A stretch of 64,000 nucleotides of DNA from Amorphoplanes digitatis (GTDB lineage Bacteria > Actinomycetota > Actinomycetes > Mycobacteriales > Micromonosporaceae), in assembly GCF_014205335.1 (NCBI RefSeq), contig NZ_JACHNH010000001.1:8640001-8704000 (forward strand), written 5' to 3'. Shown here piece after piece: positions 24,846-31,338 of the stretch. The notes below the pieces were generated by a model. That model was not told the origin of the DNA and did not search any database. It saw nothing but the letters and a program-made list of their open reading frames with translations. The translations under genes were made by a program, and so were the position numbers. Positions within the stretch are counted from its first letter, which is position 1; every line of letters starts with the position of its first letter.

Positions 24846-25406
24846 TTACTCCAAACGTTCGTGCAGCATCCCCGGTGGCACGGTCCCGGTCAGCCAGACC
24901 CCGTTCTCGCTGCGGTGGAAGGCGTGCCCGGCCCGGGCCATGGCGCCCGCCGCCACCTCGAGGATCACCACTTCCGTGGCGCGGCGGCGGCCGACGACGA
25001 GGGCCGTCGCGACATCGGGCGACAGGTGTACGTGGTCCCGGCTCCGCGGCCGGAGCCCGTCCCTCATGATCGATTCGAGGTTGGCGCGGGGCGTGCCGTG
25101 GAACAGCGTGGCCGGCGGCTCGACGACGGGCAGCCCGAGGTCGACGTTCACCCGGCGGGAGTGGCCCTGGCTGGCACGGATCCGTTCGACGCCGCCCGGG
25201 TCCGCCTCGATCGCGAAGCGGGACTTGTCATTGCCCGCGACCACGGCGTCCAGGTCGGCGCGGGAGATGTTCAGGGCGGCGAGCAGCTCGGCGACCGGCA
25301 CCCAGCCGTTGGGGTCCAGGGCGAGGCCGGCGGCCTCGGGCCGGTGGCGCAGCACCAGCGACATGCGCTTGCTGAGCCGAACCTGCTCGGGCGTCAACGC
25401 GGTCAC
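24846..25406 (-). CDS. kptA: RNA 2'-phosphotransferase (Tpt1/KptA)
   Basis: 186 aa from GTG 25406, overlapping the methyltransferase stop (GTGA). It transfers an internal RNA 2'-phosphate to NAD+. Family motifs: SKRMSLVLRHRPEAAGL at the N-terminus, GWVPVAELL, NDKSRFAIE, LFHGT, and HVHLSPDVATA; the catalytic Arg-His-Arg-Arg set is consistent with these. Length is normal. In bacteria its natural RNA substrate is unclear. The window also encodes Hen1-Pnkp RNA repair at 58230-62149. Confidence 0.95.
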   Translation of the reverse strand: MTALTPEQVRLSKRMSLVLRHRPEAAGLALDPNGWVPVAELLAALNISRADLDAVVAGNDKSRFAIEADPGGVERIRASQGHSRRVNVDLGLPVVEPPATLFHGTPRANLESIMRDGLRPRSRDHVHLSPDVATALVVGRRRATEVVILEVAAGAMARAGHAFHRSENGVWLTGTVPPGMLHERLE

Positions 25407-26179
25407 GCGCACAGCTCCATGACCGCGACGTAGTAGGGCCGGTCCTCGGTGTCGACCGACGCGAGACGCCACCGGGTGCCGTCGAGCAGCTTCTCCAGCT
25501 CGTCCACCGAGCAGTTCAGGTAGTCGAACCACTCGGTGGCCAGGAGCCGGTAGCGCAGCCGCAGCCGGAGTTGCCCGCCGAGCCGGCCCCGCTCGGCGTT
25601 GCGGCGCTGGTAGGCGACGTGCACCGGATCGGTGGTCCCGTACGGATCGGTGCCCTGCGCGATGATCTGGGCACCCGGGCGGGCCAGGCTCGCGAGCGCG
25701 GCCAGGAAGGCCGGCGCCCGTTCCGGCCCCTCGATCAGCCCGAGGTTGTTGCCCAGCAACAGAAACGTGTCGTAGCCGGCACCCGAGCGGGCGTACGCGT
25801 CGACGGTGTTGAGCACCGTGTCCCGCAGGCCTCGCTTGCGGGCGACCTCGATCGCGCCGGCCGAGGTGTCCAGCCCGGTGACGGCCATGCCGCGCTTCTG
25901 CAGCTCCAGCGCGGTGCGCCCGGCACCCACGCCGATGTCGAGCACCGCGCCGCGGACCAGCCGCAGCGCGCGGTGGTCGTGCGGCTGCCACTCGTCCGGC
26001 CCGGCCAGGTAGTGGTCGGCGGGCGCGCCGTTGATCAGTCCGTCGTCACGCTCGATCACCTCGACGACCGGCCGGGGCACCCGCCCACCGGCCAGCGGCC
26101 GCGGCCCGATCCCGGTACGCACCGCGTACGCGTCCCGGATCATCTCCCCGAACACGTCACCCAGCAGTGGCTGATCCAT
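25403..26179 (-). CDS. SAM-dependent class I methyltransferase
   Basis: 258 aa from ATG 26179. The SAM-binding motif I is VLDIGVGAGRTALELQKRG, with acidic motif II in VTGLDTS and a motif near FLLLGNNLGLI. The last 60 residues form a separate beta region. Substrate unknown. It lies in front of kptA with a 4-bp overlap; an RNA or small-molecule substrate is possible. Divergent from the F420-type gene with 18 bp between starts. Confidence 0.87.
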   Translation of the reverse strand: MDQPLLGDVFGEMIRDAYAVRTGIGPRPLAGGRVPRPVVEVIERDDGLINGAPADHYLAGPDEWQPHDHRALRLVRGAVLDIGVGAGRTALELQKRGMAVTGLDTSAGAIEVARKRGLRDTVLNTVDAYARSGAGYDTFLLLGNNLGLIEGPERAPAFLAALASLARPGAQIIAQGTDPYGTTDPVHVAYQRRNAERGRLGGQLRLRLRYRLLATEWFDYLNCSVDELEKLLDGTRWRLASVDTEDRPYYVAVMELCA

Positions 26180-26197
26180 TGTCACTACTCTTGGTCC

Positions 26198-26584
26198 ATG
26201 GCGACGCTCGAGCAACTCGGTTCCGAGAAGTACGTCCTTCTGACGACGTTCCGCCGGGACGGCCGGGCGGTGCCGACCCCCCTCTGGGTGGTGCCCGACG
26301 GGGCCGGGCTGGCGTTCTGGACGCCGAACGGCGCCGGCAAGCTCAAGCGGATCCGCAACAGCGGACGCGTCACGGTGGCGGCCTGCGACATGCGCGGCAA
26401 CGCCACGGGAGAGCCGATCGAGGCGCGGGCGCGGATCGGCGACGCCGCGGACCGCCGCCGGGTCGGCGAGGGCCTCAAGCGCAAGTACGGCATGATCGCC
26501 CGGCTCACCCTGCTCGGCAGCCGGCTGCGCCGGGGCATCGACGGCACGGTCGCCGTCCTGGTCTCCGCGGAACCGGTCACCTGA
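26198..26584 (+). CDS. PPOX-class F420-dependent enzyme
   Basis: 128 aa from ATG 26198. Split-barrel fold typical of PPOX-class flavin/F420-binding proteins: LEQLGSEKYVLLTTFRRDGRAVPTPLWVVPDG, then GKLKRIRNSGRVTVAACDMRG. Members reduce or oxidise small molecules with F420 or FMN; the substrate is not evident. Length is normal. Ends at a strong hairpin shared with bldC. Confidence 0.88.
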   Translation: MATLEQLGSEKYVLLTTFRRDGRAVPTPLWVVPDGAGLAFWTPNGAGKLKRIRNSGRVTVAACDMRGNATGEPIEARARIGDAADRRRVGEGLKRKYGMIARLTLLGSRLRRGIDGTVAVLVSAEPVT

Positions 26585-26611
26585 GGGGCCGATCGCCTGA
26601 GAAGACGAAGA

Positions 26612-26641
26612 AGGGGCGACTGCCTTTCGGCATTCGCCCCT
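26612..26641. terminator. Bidirectional hairpin between the F420-type gene and bldC
   Basis: AGGGGCGA-C-TGCC, loop TTTC, GGCA-T-TCGCCCCT forms a 12-bp stem with one mismatch in the 90-bp convergent gap. It can serve both genes. Confidence 0.75.
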
Positions 26642-26674
26642 GCTATCGATCTCTCGGCCGACTGAGGTTCGTTT

Positions 26675-26884
26675 TCAGTCGCCCTGACGCTGCGTGGGGA
26701 TCTGCCCCTGCAGCAGGGCACGAACCTCCGACTCACGGTAGCGACGGTGCCCGCCCAGAGTGCGAATTGCACTGAGCTTGCCCGCCTTGGCCCACCGGGT
26801 GACGGTTTTCGGGTCGACGCGGAACATCGATGCCACCTCGGCCGGCGTGAGTAGCGGCTCAGGATCATGCGTACGCGATGCCAT
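26675..26884 (-). CDS. bldC: Developmental regulator BldC
   Basis: 69 aa from ATG 26884. Nearly the whole protein is one MerR-like winged helix: LLTPAEVASMFRVDPKTVTRWAKAGKLSAIRTLGGHRRYRESEVRALL. This is almost identical to the BldC I remember from Streptomyces, which binds direct repeats cooperatively and holds back sporulation genes. It has no effector domain. The following gene order, an unknown then valine dehydrogenase and DUF3073, matches the Streptomyces locus from memory, which strengthens the call. Confidence 0.95.
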   Translation of the reverse strand: MASRTHDPEPLLTPAEVASMFRVDPKTVTRWAKAGKLSAIRTLGGHRRYRESEVRALLQGQIPTQRQGD

Positions 26885-27186
26885 CGGTCACTCCTCCACA
26901 GGTACCTAAAGACATCGGCCGGGGTCCCGCCGGCCGGTGCGTCTCTCATGGTCCGGCTAGTCCCCGATGTCCGACATGGGCCGAACGGCCGAACGTCCCT
27001 AGATAGACGGTTGAAGCATGCCCGATTTTTACCTGTTTTCTACGCCAGAAAGCGTCTTGTTTGGACCGATTATCACGCTTCGCGGATCGGCGATTACGAA
27101 GAGTGTTCGCCTAGAGAGCGCTCTCTCGCGACCGCTTCCATACCCGTTCGTCCCATTTTCGCTGGTCACAGGCTTACATGTGTCGA
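26885..27186. promoter_or_regulatory. Upstream region of bldC with a 14-bp palindrome
   Basis: 302 bp between bldC and the next same-strand gene, more AT-rich than the flanking genes and without a coding signal. It contains the perfect palindrome AGAGAGCGCTCTCT at 27113-27126, a shape typical of TetR- or GntR-type operators. The bldC promoter should lie nearer 26900-27050. No -35/-10 pair could be assigned with confidence. Confidence 0.45.
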
Positions 27187-28026
27187 TCAGTTGCAACGCT
27201 CGAGAAGCTGGACGGCGCGCCACCGCGCGACGAGCTTCTCGTAGGCCTCGGTCGCCGCATCGGCATCGCCACGGGAGAGTGCCGAGAGCCCCGCCGCCGC
27301 CAGTCCGGGTGAATCGTCCTCGGCCAGGGCCTCCTCGCCGAGCAGGCCGGTCAGGCCGCCGTAGTCCAGCTCGACGACCGACCGCGGGTGGAACTCCTCC
27401 AGCCAGCGGGTGCCCTCCTCGACGGCGTCCGTGATCGGGGCGTCGCCCAGCGACTTGCGCAGCACCGAGACCGCCCGGTGCGCCCGGCGGCGGGCCTTGG
27501 AGATCTCCGTCCGGTACCGCAGCGTGCGCTTGCCGCCGGTCAGGTTGATCTCCCGCTCGTCGAGATCCACGAAGACGAACCAGCGCAGCGGCACGCCCCA
27601 GGTGGCGATCTGCTCGTGCACCCGGGGCACCCCGTGCTCCAGCACCTTCGCCCCGCTGCGCCAGTCCTCCACGATGGCCTTGGCCTGGCCGGCCAGGACC
27701 GGCGGCACGAAGGCGTCGGCCAGCACGCTGGGCACGCCGTCCCGGGCGTTCAGCGCGGCCTCGGCCACGCGCAGGCGCAGGTTCCAGGGGCAGACCAGCA
27801 GCGTGTCGCCCCACTCCAGCACGTACGCCTCGTCGGGCAGGTCGGGCAGGCGGGTCCAGCCCGCGCCCAGCGCCTCGAGCACGGCGGTGCGCTGCCGGAC
27901 CGGTCCCTCGAGCGGACCCAGCGCCCGGCCCTCCCGCGCATAGCGACGCCAGAAAACCTGTCGGTCCCGGTCGAAGGCGGTCAGCGGTTCGTAAACCCGC
28001 AGGTACGACGCGAACAGTGACGGCAC
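27187..28026 (-). CDS. Conserved actinobacterial protein next to bldC
   Basis: 279 aa, starting at 28026 (MPSLFASYLRVYEPLTAF). Soluble, mixed alpha/beta, with several Trp-rich segments (VFWRRYAREGR, VLEWGDTLLVCPWNLRL, WGVPLRWFVFVDLDERE). No catalytic motif I can name. It sits at the position of the conserved unknown between bldC and vdh in Streptomyces as I remember that locus. Function unknown; strong positional conservation suggests a housekeeping or regulatory role. Confidence 0.82.
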   Translation of the reverse strand: MPSLFASYLRVYEPLTAFDRDRQVFWRRYAREGRALGPLEGPVRQRTAVLEALGAGWTRLPDLPDEAYVLEWGDTLLVCPWNLRLRVAEAALNARDGVPSVLADAFVPPVLAGQAKAIVEDWRSGAKVLEHGVPRVHEQIATWGVPLRWFVFVDLDEREINLTGGKRTLRYRTEISKARRRAHRAVSVLRKSLGDAPITDAVEEGTRWLEEFHPRSVVELDYGGLTGLLGEEALAEDDSPGLAAAGLSALSRGDADAATEAYEKLVARWRAVQLLERCN

Positions 28027-28101
28027 GGCGCGATCCTTTCACGAAATCGCCCGGGATTGACTCGTGCCACGGGGCCAATCGGATGGCCCGATCCACGGCT
28101 G

Positions 28102-28164
28102 GTGCCTGTTCCGGACAGGCGGCCGGGCCGCGGCGGGCCCAAGCCACCTGTCCGAAACAGGCAC
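28102..28164. promoter_or_regulatory. Paired operator-like palindromes upstream of vdh
   Basis: Two near-palindromic 15-mers, CCTGTTCCGGACAGG (28105-28119) and CCTGTCCGAAACAGG (28147-28161), lie 42 bp apart centre to centre, four helical turns. Each is almost the reverse complement of the other, so together they form an 18-bp inverted repeat with one mismatch. The right copy ends 89 bp before the vdh start. They could be operators for a dimeric regulator or an mRNA leader hairpin. Confidence 0.6.
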
Positions 28165-28252
28165 TAGGCTCGCTGATGTCCGGCACACCAAGCCGGAGCA
28201 GGCAGCCAGGCCCCACAAGGGCCGACCCACACACCTGTAGGAGTGAGCAGTC

Positions 28253-29335
28253 ATGGGCGTGTTCGTAAGCAGCGACGGCACCGATGCCGCCGGGCACGAG
28301 CAGGTCGTCTTCTGTCAGGACCGGCACACCGGCCTGAAGGCGATCATCGGTATCTACTCGACGGCCCTCGGGCCCGCGCTGGGCGGCACCCGGTTCTACC
28401 CGTACGAGAACGAGGAGGCGGCGCTCGCCGACGTCCTCAACCTCTCCCGCGGCATGGCGTACAAGAACGCGCTGGCCGGGCTCGACCTCGGCGGCGGCAA
28501 GGCCGTCATCTGGGGCGACCCGAACCAGATCAAGACCGAGGGGCTGCTGCGGGCGTACGGACGCTTCGTGGAGTCGCTCCGTGGCCGCTACTACACCGCC
28601 TGCGACGTCGGCACCTACGTGCCGGACATGGACGTCATCGCCCGCGAGACCAGCTACGTGACCGGCCGCAGCCTCGAGTACGGCGGCGCGGGCGACTCGT
28701 CGATCCTGACCGCGTGGGGCGTCTTCCAGGGCATGCGCGCCGCGGCCGAGCACACCTGGGGCACGCCGACGCTGGCCGGGCGCCGGGTCGGCATCGCCGG
28801 GCTGGGCAAGGTCGGCAAGTACCTGGCGGGTCACCTCATCGAGGACGGCGCCTCGGTGGTCGCCACCGACGTCAACGAGGCCGCGATCGAGTGGGCACGC
28901 ACCACGTACCCGCAGATCGACCTCGTCGCGGACACCCAGACCCTGATCACCAGCGACATCGACGTGTACGCGCCCTGCGCGCTCGGCGGTGCGCTCAACG
29001 ACGACACCGTGCCAGCGCTGCGCGCCAAGATCGTCACCGGTGGCGCCAACAACCAGCTGGCCCACTCCGGCATCGAGAAGCTCCTCGAGGAGCGCGGCAT
29101 CCTCTACACACCCGACTATGTGGTCAACGCCGGCGGCGTGATCCAGGTGGCCGACGAGATCGAGGGCTTCAACTTCGAGCGGGCCAAGCTGCGGGCGACC
29201 CGGATCTTCGCCACCACGGGAGAGATCCTGCGCCTCGCCGAGAACGAGGGCGTTCCGCCGGCGGTCGCCGCCGACCGGCTCGCCGAGCGGCGCATGGCGG
29301 AGGTGGGCCGGCTCCGGAGCATCTTCCTGAGCTGA
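28253..29335 (+). CDS. vdh: Valine/leucine dehydrogenase (Glu/Leu/Phe/Val family)
   Basis: 360 aa from ATG 28253 with AGGAG upstream. It oxidatively deaminates branched-chain amino acids to 2-oxoacids, supplying precursors for branched fatty acids and polyketides. Catalytic Lys residues are in GMAYKNALAG and GGGKAVIWG; the NAD-binding motif is GIAGLGKVGKYL; the Asn-rich motif is VTGGANNQLA. Length matches Streptomyces Vdh. Substrate preference between Val, Leu and Phe cannot be decided from sequence; synteny with bldC favours Vdh. Controlled from the region with paired palindromes. Confidence 0.92.
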   Translation: MGVFVSSDGTDAAGHEQVVFCQDRHTGLKAIIGIYSTALGPALGGTRFYPYENEEAALADVLNLSRGMAYKNALAGLDLGGGKAVIWGDPNQIKTEGLLRAYGRFVESLRGRYYTACDVGTYVPDMDVIARETSYVTGRSLEYGGAGDSSILTAWGVFQGMRAAAEHTWGTPTLAGRRVGIAGLGKVGKYLAGHLIEDGASVVATDVNEAAIEWARTTYPQIDLVADTQTLITSDIDVYAPCALGGALNDDTVPALRAKIVTGGANNQLAHSGIEKLLEERGILYTPDYVVNAGGVIQVADEIEGFNFERAKLRATRIFATTGEILRLAENEGVPPAVAADRLAERRMAEVGRLRSIFLS

Positions 29336-29381
29336 CCCGCCGCGGAGGCCGGGGCGGCGCCCCCGGAAGGTTGTGCGGTTT

Positions 29382-29434
29382 GTACACCATCGCGCGTCGG
29401 GTCCGTGACAAGCGAGGACGCGCGATGGTGGTAC
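29382..29434. terminator. Long imperfect hairpin after vdh
   Basis: GTACACCATCGCGCGTC (29382-29398) pairs with 29417-29434 with one bulged base and an 18-nt loop; outer bases extend the stem further. It lies 47 bp after vdh in the 218-bp gap before the DUF3073 gene and has no T tract. Could be a terminator or an RNA processing site. Confidence 0.5.
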
Positions 29435-29553
29435 ACGCAACCCGAGGTGCCGAAGCAGGCATCGTCCATGTACCGTAAGACCCACGAGAGATGCCTGACG
29501 TCATCGGGGCCCGCCTTCGGGCTGCCCCGAATTCTGTGCGAGGGGGTCGAGCC

Positions 29554-29772
29554 ATGGGGCGCGGCCGTGCTAAGGCCAAGCAGACGAAGGTGGCCCGGGA
29601 GTTGAAGTACCACTCCCCGAACACCGACCTCACCGCCTTGCAGCGCGAACTGGCGGGTGCCGGTGGTAAGTCCGACCATCATTTCAACGACGACGATGAT
29701 CAGTTCGTCGACGACGATGACGAGGACGACGCGGACGACGACCAGGACCCCTGGTCGCCTACAAGGCGCTGA
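29554..29772 (+). CDS. DUF3073 family protein
   Basis: 72 aa from ATG 29554. N-terminal basic start MGRGRAKAKQTKVARELKYH, then SPNTDLTALQREL, and a very acidic C-terminal half (runs of Asp/Glu) ending DPWSPTRR. This is the usual form of DUF3073, a small actinobacterial protein of unknown function that I recall next to purM and vdh in Streptomyces. The opposite charges of the two halves suggest binding of nucleic acid or self-association (inference). Confidence 0.92.
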   Translation: MGRGRAKAKQTKVARELKYHSPNTDLTALQRELAGAGGKSDHHFNDDDDQFVDDDDEDDADDDQDPWSPTRR

Positions 29773-29787
29773 CCCGTATTGCACAGA

Positions 29788-29813
29788 GCACGCGGCTTAC
29801 CGCGTGCTTCCGT
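29788..29813 (+). terminator. Terminator of the DUF3073 gene
   Basis: GCACGCGG, loop CTTA, CCGCGTGC: a perfect 8-bp stem 15 bp after the stop, followed by TTCCGTGTG, a weak T-rich tail. Confidence 0.7.
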
Positions 29814-29850
29814 GTGTCGTGGTCAATCCCTGGTCATTCCGGCGGGAACT

Positions 29851-29886
29851 ATGAAGCCCACGCGGTGAACACCGCGTGGGCTTCAT
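29851..29886. terminator. Strong bidirectional hairpin
   Basis: ATGAAGCCCACGCGGTG and its complement are separated by only AA, giving a near-perfect 17-bp arm inverted repeat in the convergent gap between DUF3073 and the RiPP precursor. It would insulate the RiPP locus from the housekeeping block. Confidence 0.8.
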
Positions 29887-29897
29887 GAACCGAACCC

Positions 29898-30122
29898 TCA
29901 GCGGGGGCGGTTGTTCCAGTTGTAGAAGGTCGGGATGTTCTCGAAGTGGTTCCAGGCGCAGACCGCCGAGCCGTCCTTCGTCGTGGCCTCCGCGCGCCTC
30001 TGCCGGGCCTCCTCCGCCTCGTCGATGAGCGCGGCCAGCCCGGTCCGGGTCTGGTCCAGCCGTGCCGTCACGGGATCCGTCTCCACGCGGTCAGACGGCC
30101 GTGGGCTCGTGATCTCGGGCAT
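29898..30122 (-). CDS. RiPP precursor peptide, cyclophane type (AmcA-like)
   Basis: 74 aa from ATG 30122. GGAGGGAG nine bases upstream supports this start even though it lies inside the maturase gene (32-bp overlap); a GTG at 30086 without a good ribosome site is the alternative. The charged helical leader (residues 1-50, SDRVETDPVTARLDQTRTG and EEARQRRAEATTKDG) precedes a core of about 24 residues, VCAWNHFENIPTFYNWNNRPR. The core contains W57-N-H, F60-E-N62, F66-Y-N68 and W69-N-N71: aromatic-X-Asn triplets that radical SAM cyclophane synthases crosslink. It resembles the actinobacterial multi-cyclophane peptide AmcA as I recall it. Not homologous to lanthipeptides (one Cys only). Confidence 0.85.
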   Translation of the reverse strand: MPEITSPRPSDRVETDPVTARLDQTRTGLAALIDEAEEARQRRAEATTKDGSAVCAWNHFENIPTFYNWNNRPR

Positions 30123-31215
30123 GGTCCAGCACTCCCTCCAGTAGGCGAATCTTGCTGTTGCGGCAGTGGTCCGTCTCGGTGACGTCGAACCGGCCATGCT
30201 CGAAGTAGCGGTTGGCGGCGTGCGCGCCGCCGCAGAAGCCGAAGTACGGGCACTGTGCCCGGCAGGACTCGACGCCGTCCAGGAACTCACGGATCCACGG
30301 CGTCTCCGTCGCCCGGGCCAGGATCTCGCCCAGCGGGGTGGTGAGCACGTTGCCGCTGGAGAAGTCGCCGTACCGGGGGTCGTCGAAGCCGGCCAGCTCG
30401 GGTGAGAGCAACACCACACTGCCGTCGTGCGCGACGGTCGGTATCGGGTCCAGCCGCCGGGGCAGCACCTCGTCGGCGGTGCCGTCGAGGGCCGCGGCCG
30501 CGTACCGCAACGACCATTCGATCTCGCGCAGGTGAATCCGGGGGTCGCGGCGCCAGGCGCCGACCAGTTCGGCCCAGAAGGCCGTCACGGCGCCCGCCGG
30601 ATGCCGGTTGTCGCGCTTGTTGACCCCCTCGAGCTCCTCGACGTTGATGCCGAGGACGTCGCAGCCGAGGTCGAGGAAGTAGTCGTAGAGCTCGGTGGCC
30701 AGGCCGGGCTCCGGCCGCCCCACCACGCAGAGCGCCGAGAACGGGATCCCGTGGCGGCGCAGGGCGTCGATGCCGCGCACGATCCGGTCATAGGCCGGCC
30801 GGTCGCCGCGGGTCACCCGGTCGCCGTTGCGCGCCTCCGGCCCGTCCACGCTCACGCTGACCCGGATCTGCCGGTCGGCGAGGAACTCGCACCAGGCGTC
30901 GTCGATGAGCGTCGCGTTGGTCTGCACGTGGTGCTCGACGCCGGCGTCGAACGGCGCCAGCAGGTCAGCGAAGTGGGCCCGGCCCGCGGCGAGCGGTTCG
31001 CCGCCGTGCCAGACCACCGAGAACCTTCCCGTACGCGACCAGGGGTTCACGGACGCGGCGACGGCCTGCGCGACCTCGACGGACATCCTCCGGTCCACCT
31101 GCCGGAAGGGCAGGTAGCAGTAGGAACAGTCGAGGTTGCAGAGGGTGGTGGGTTGCATGACGACATAGGTGGGCACCGGCGCGATGCCCCGCATGCCGCT
31201 CCAAAGGCCTGCCAC
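30091..31215 (-). CDS. Radical SAM/SPASM peptide maturase, cyclophane-forming type
   Basis: 374 aa from GTG 31215; ATG at 31194 is an alternative. The radical SAM cluster motif is C26-N-L-D-C30-S-Y-C33 followed by WHGGEPL and SVSVDGPE. The C-terminal SPASM-like domain has CRAQCPYFGFCGGAH and a final DHCR for auxiliary Fe-S clusters. The family installs aromatic-to-beta-carbon crosslinks in precursor peptides; the overlapping downstream precursor has the matching aromatic-X-Asn triplets, so AmcB-like cyclophane formation is inferred. No transporter, protease or immunity gene is adjacent. It interrupts the purM-DUF3073 neighbourhood that is otherwise conserved. Confidence 0.9.
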   Translation of the reverse strand: MAGLWSGMRGIAPVPTYVVMQPTTLCNLDCSYCYLPFRQVDRRMSVEVAQAVAASVNPWSRTGRFSVVWHGGEPLAAGRAHFADLLAPFDAGVEHHVQTNATLIDDAWCEFLADRQIRVSVSVDGPEARNGDRVTRGDRPAYDRIVRGIDALRRHGIPFSALCVVGRPEPGLATELYDYFLDLGCDVLGINVEELEGVNKRDNRHPAGAVTAFWAELVGAWRRDPRIHLREIEWSLRYAAAALDGTADEVLPRRLDPIPTVAHDGSVVLLSPELAGFDDPRYGDFSSGNVLTTPLGEILARATETPWIREFLDGVESCRAQCPYFGFCGGAHAANRYFEHGRFDVTETDHCRNSKIRLLEGVLDHARDHEPTAV

Positions 31216-31271
31216 CGCTCATACACCCCCGTTCTTCGTCAGGCTAGGTGCCGTCGTCCACCCTTCTGTTG

Positions 31272-31318
31272 AAAAAATGATCCGCGCGTGCCAACACATC
31301 GACACGCGCGGATCATTT
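31272..31318 (-). terminator. Rho-independent terminator of purM
   Basis: On the minus strand a perfect 13-bp stem (TGATCCGCGCGTG with its complement, 12-nt loop) is followed by six T. It lies 21 bp after the purM stop and before the divergently spaced maturase start, so the RiPP genes are not read from the purine operon. Confidence 0.9.
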
Positions 31319-31338
31319 CACATCAGGCAAGGGAAATT

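Noticed and set aside
29898..30122. Reading the peptide as a lanthipeptide or lasso precursor
   Set aside because: It has a single Cys, no Ser/Thr-rich core, and no LanM, LanB or lasso cyclase; the adjacent enzyme is radical SAM/SPASM.
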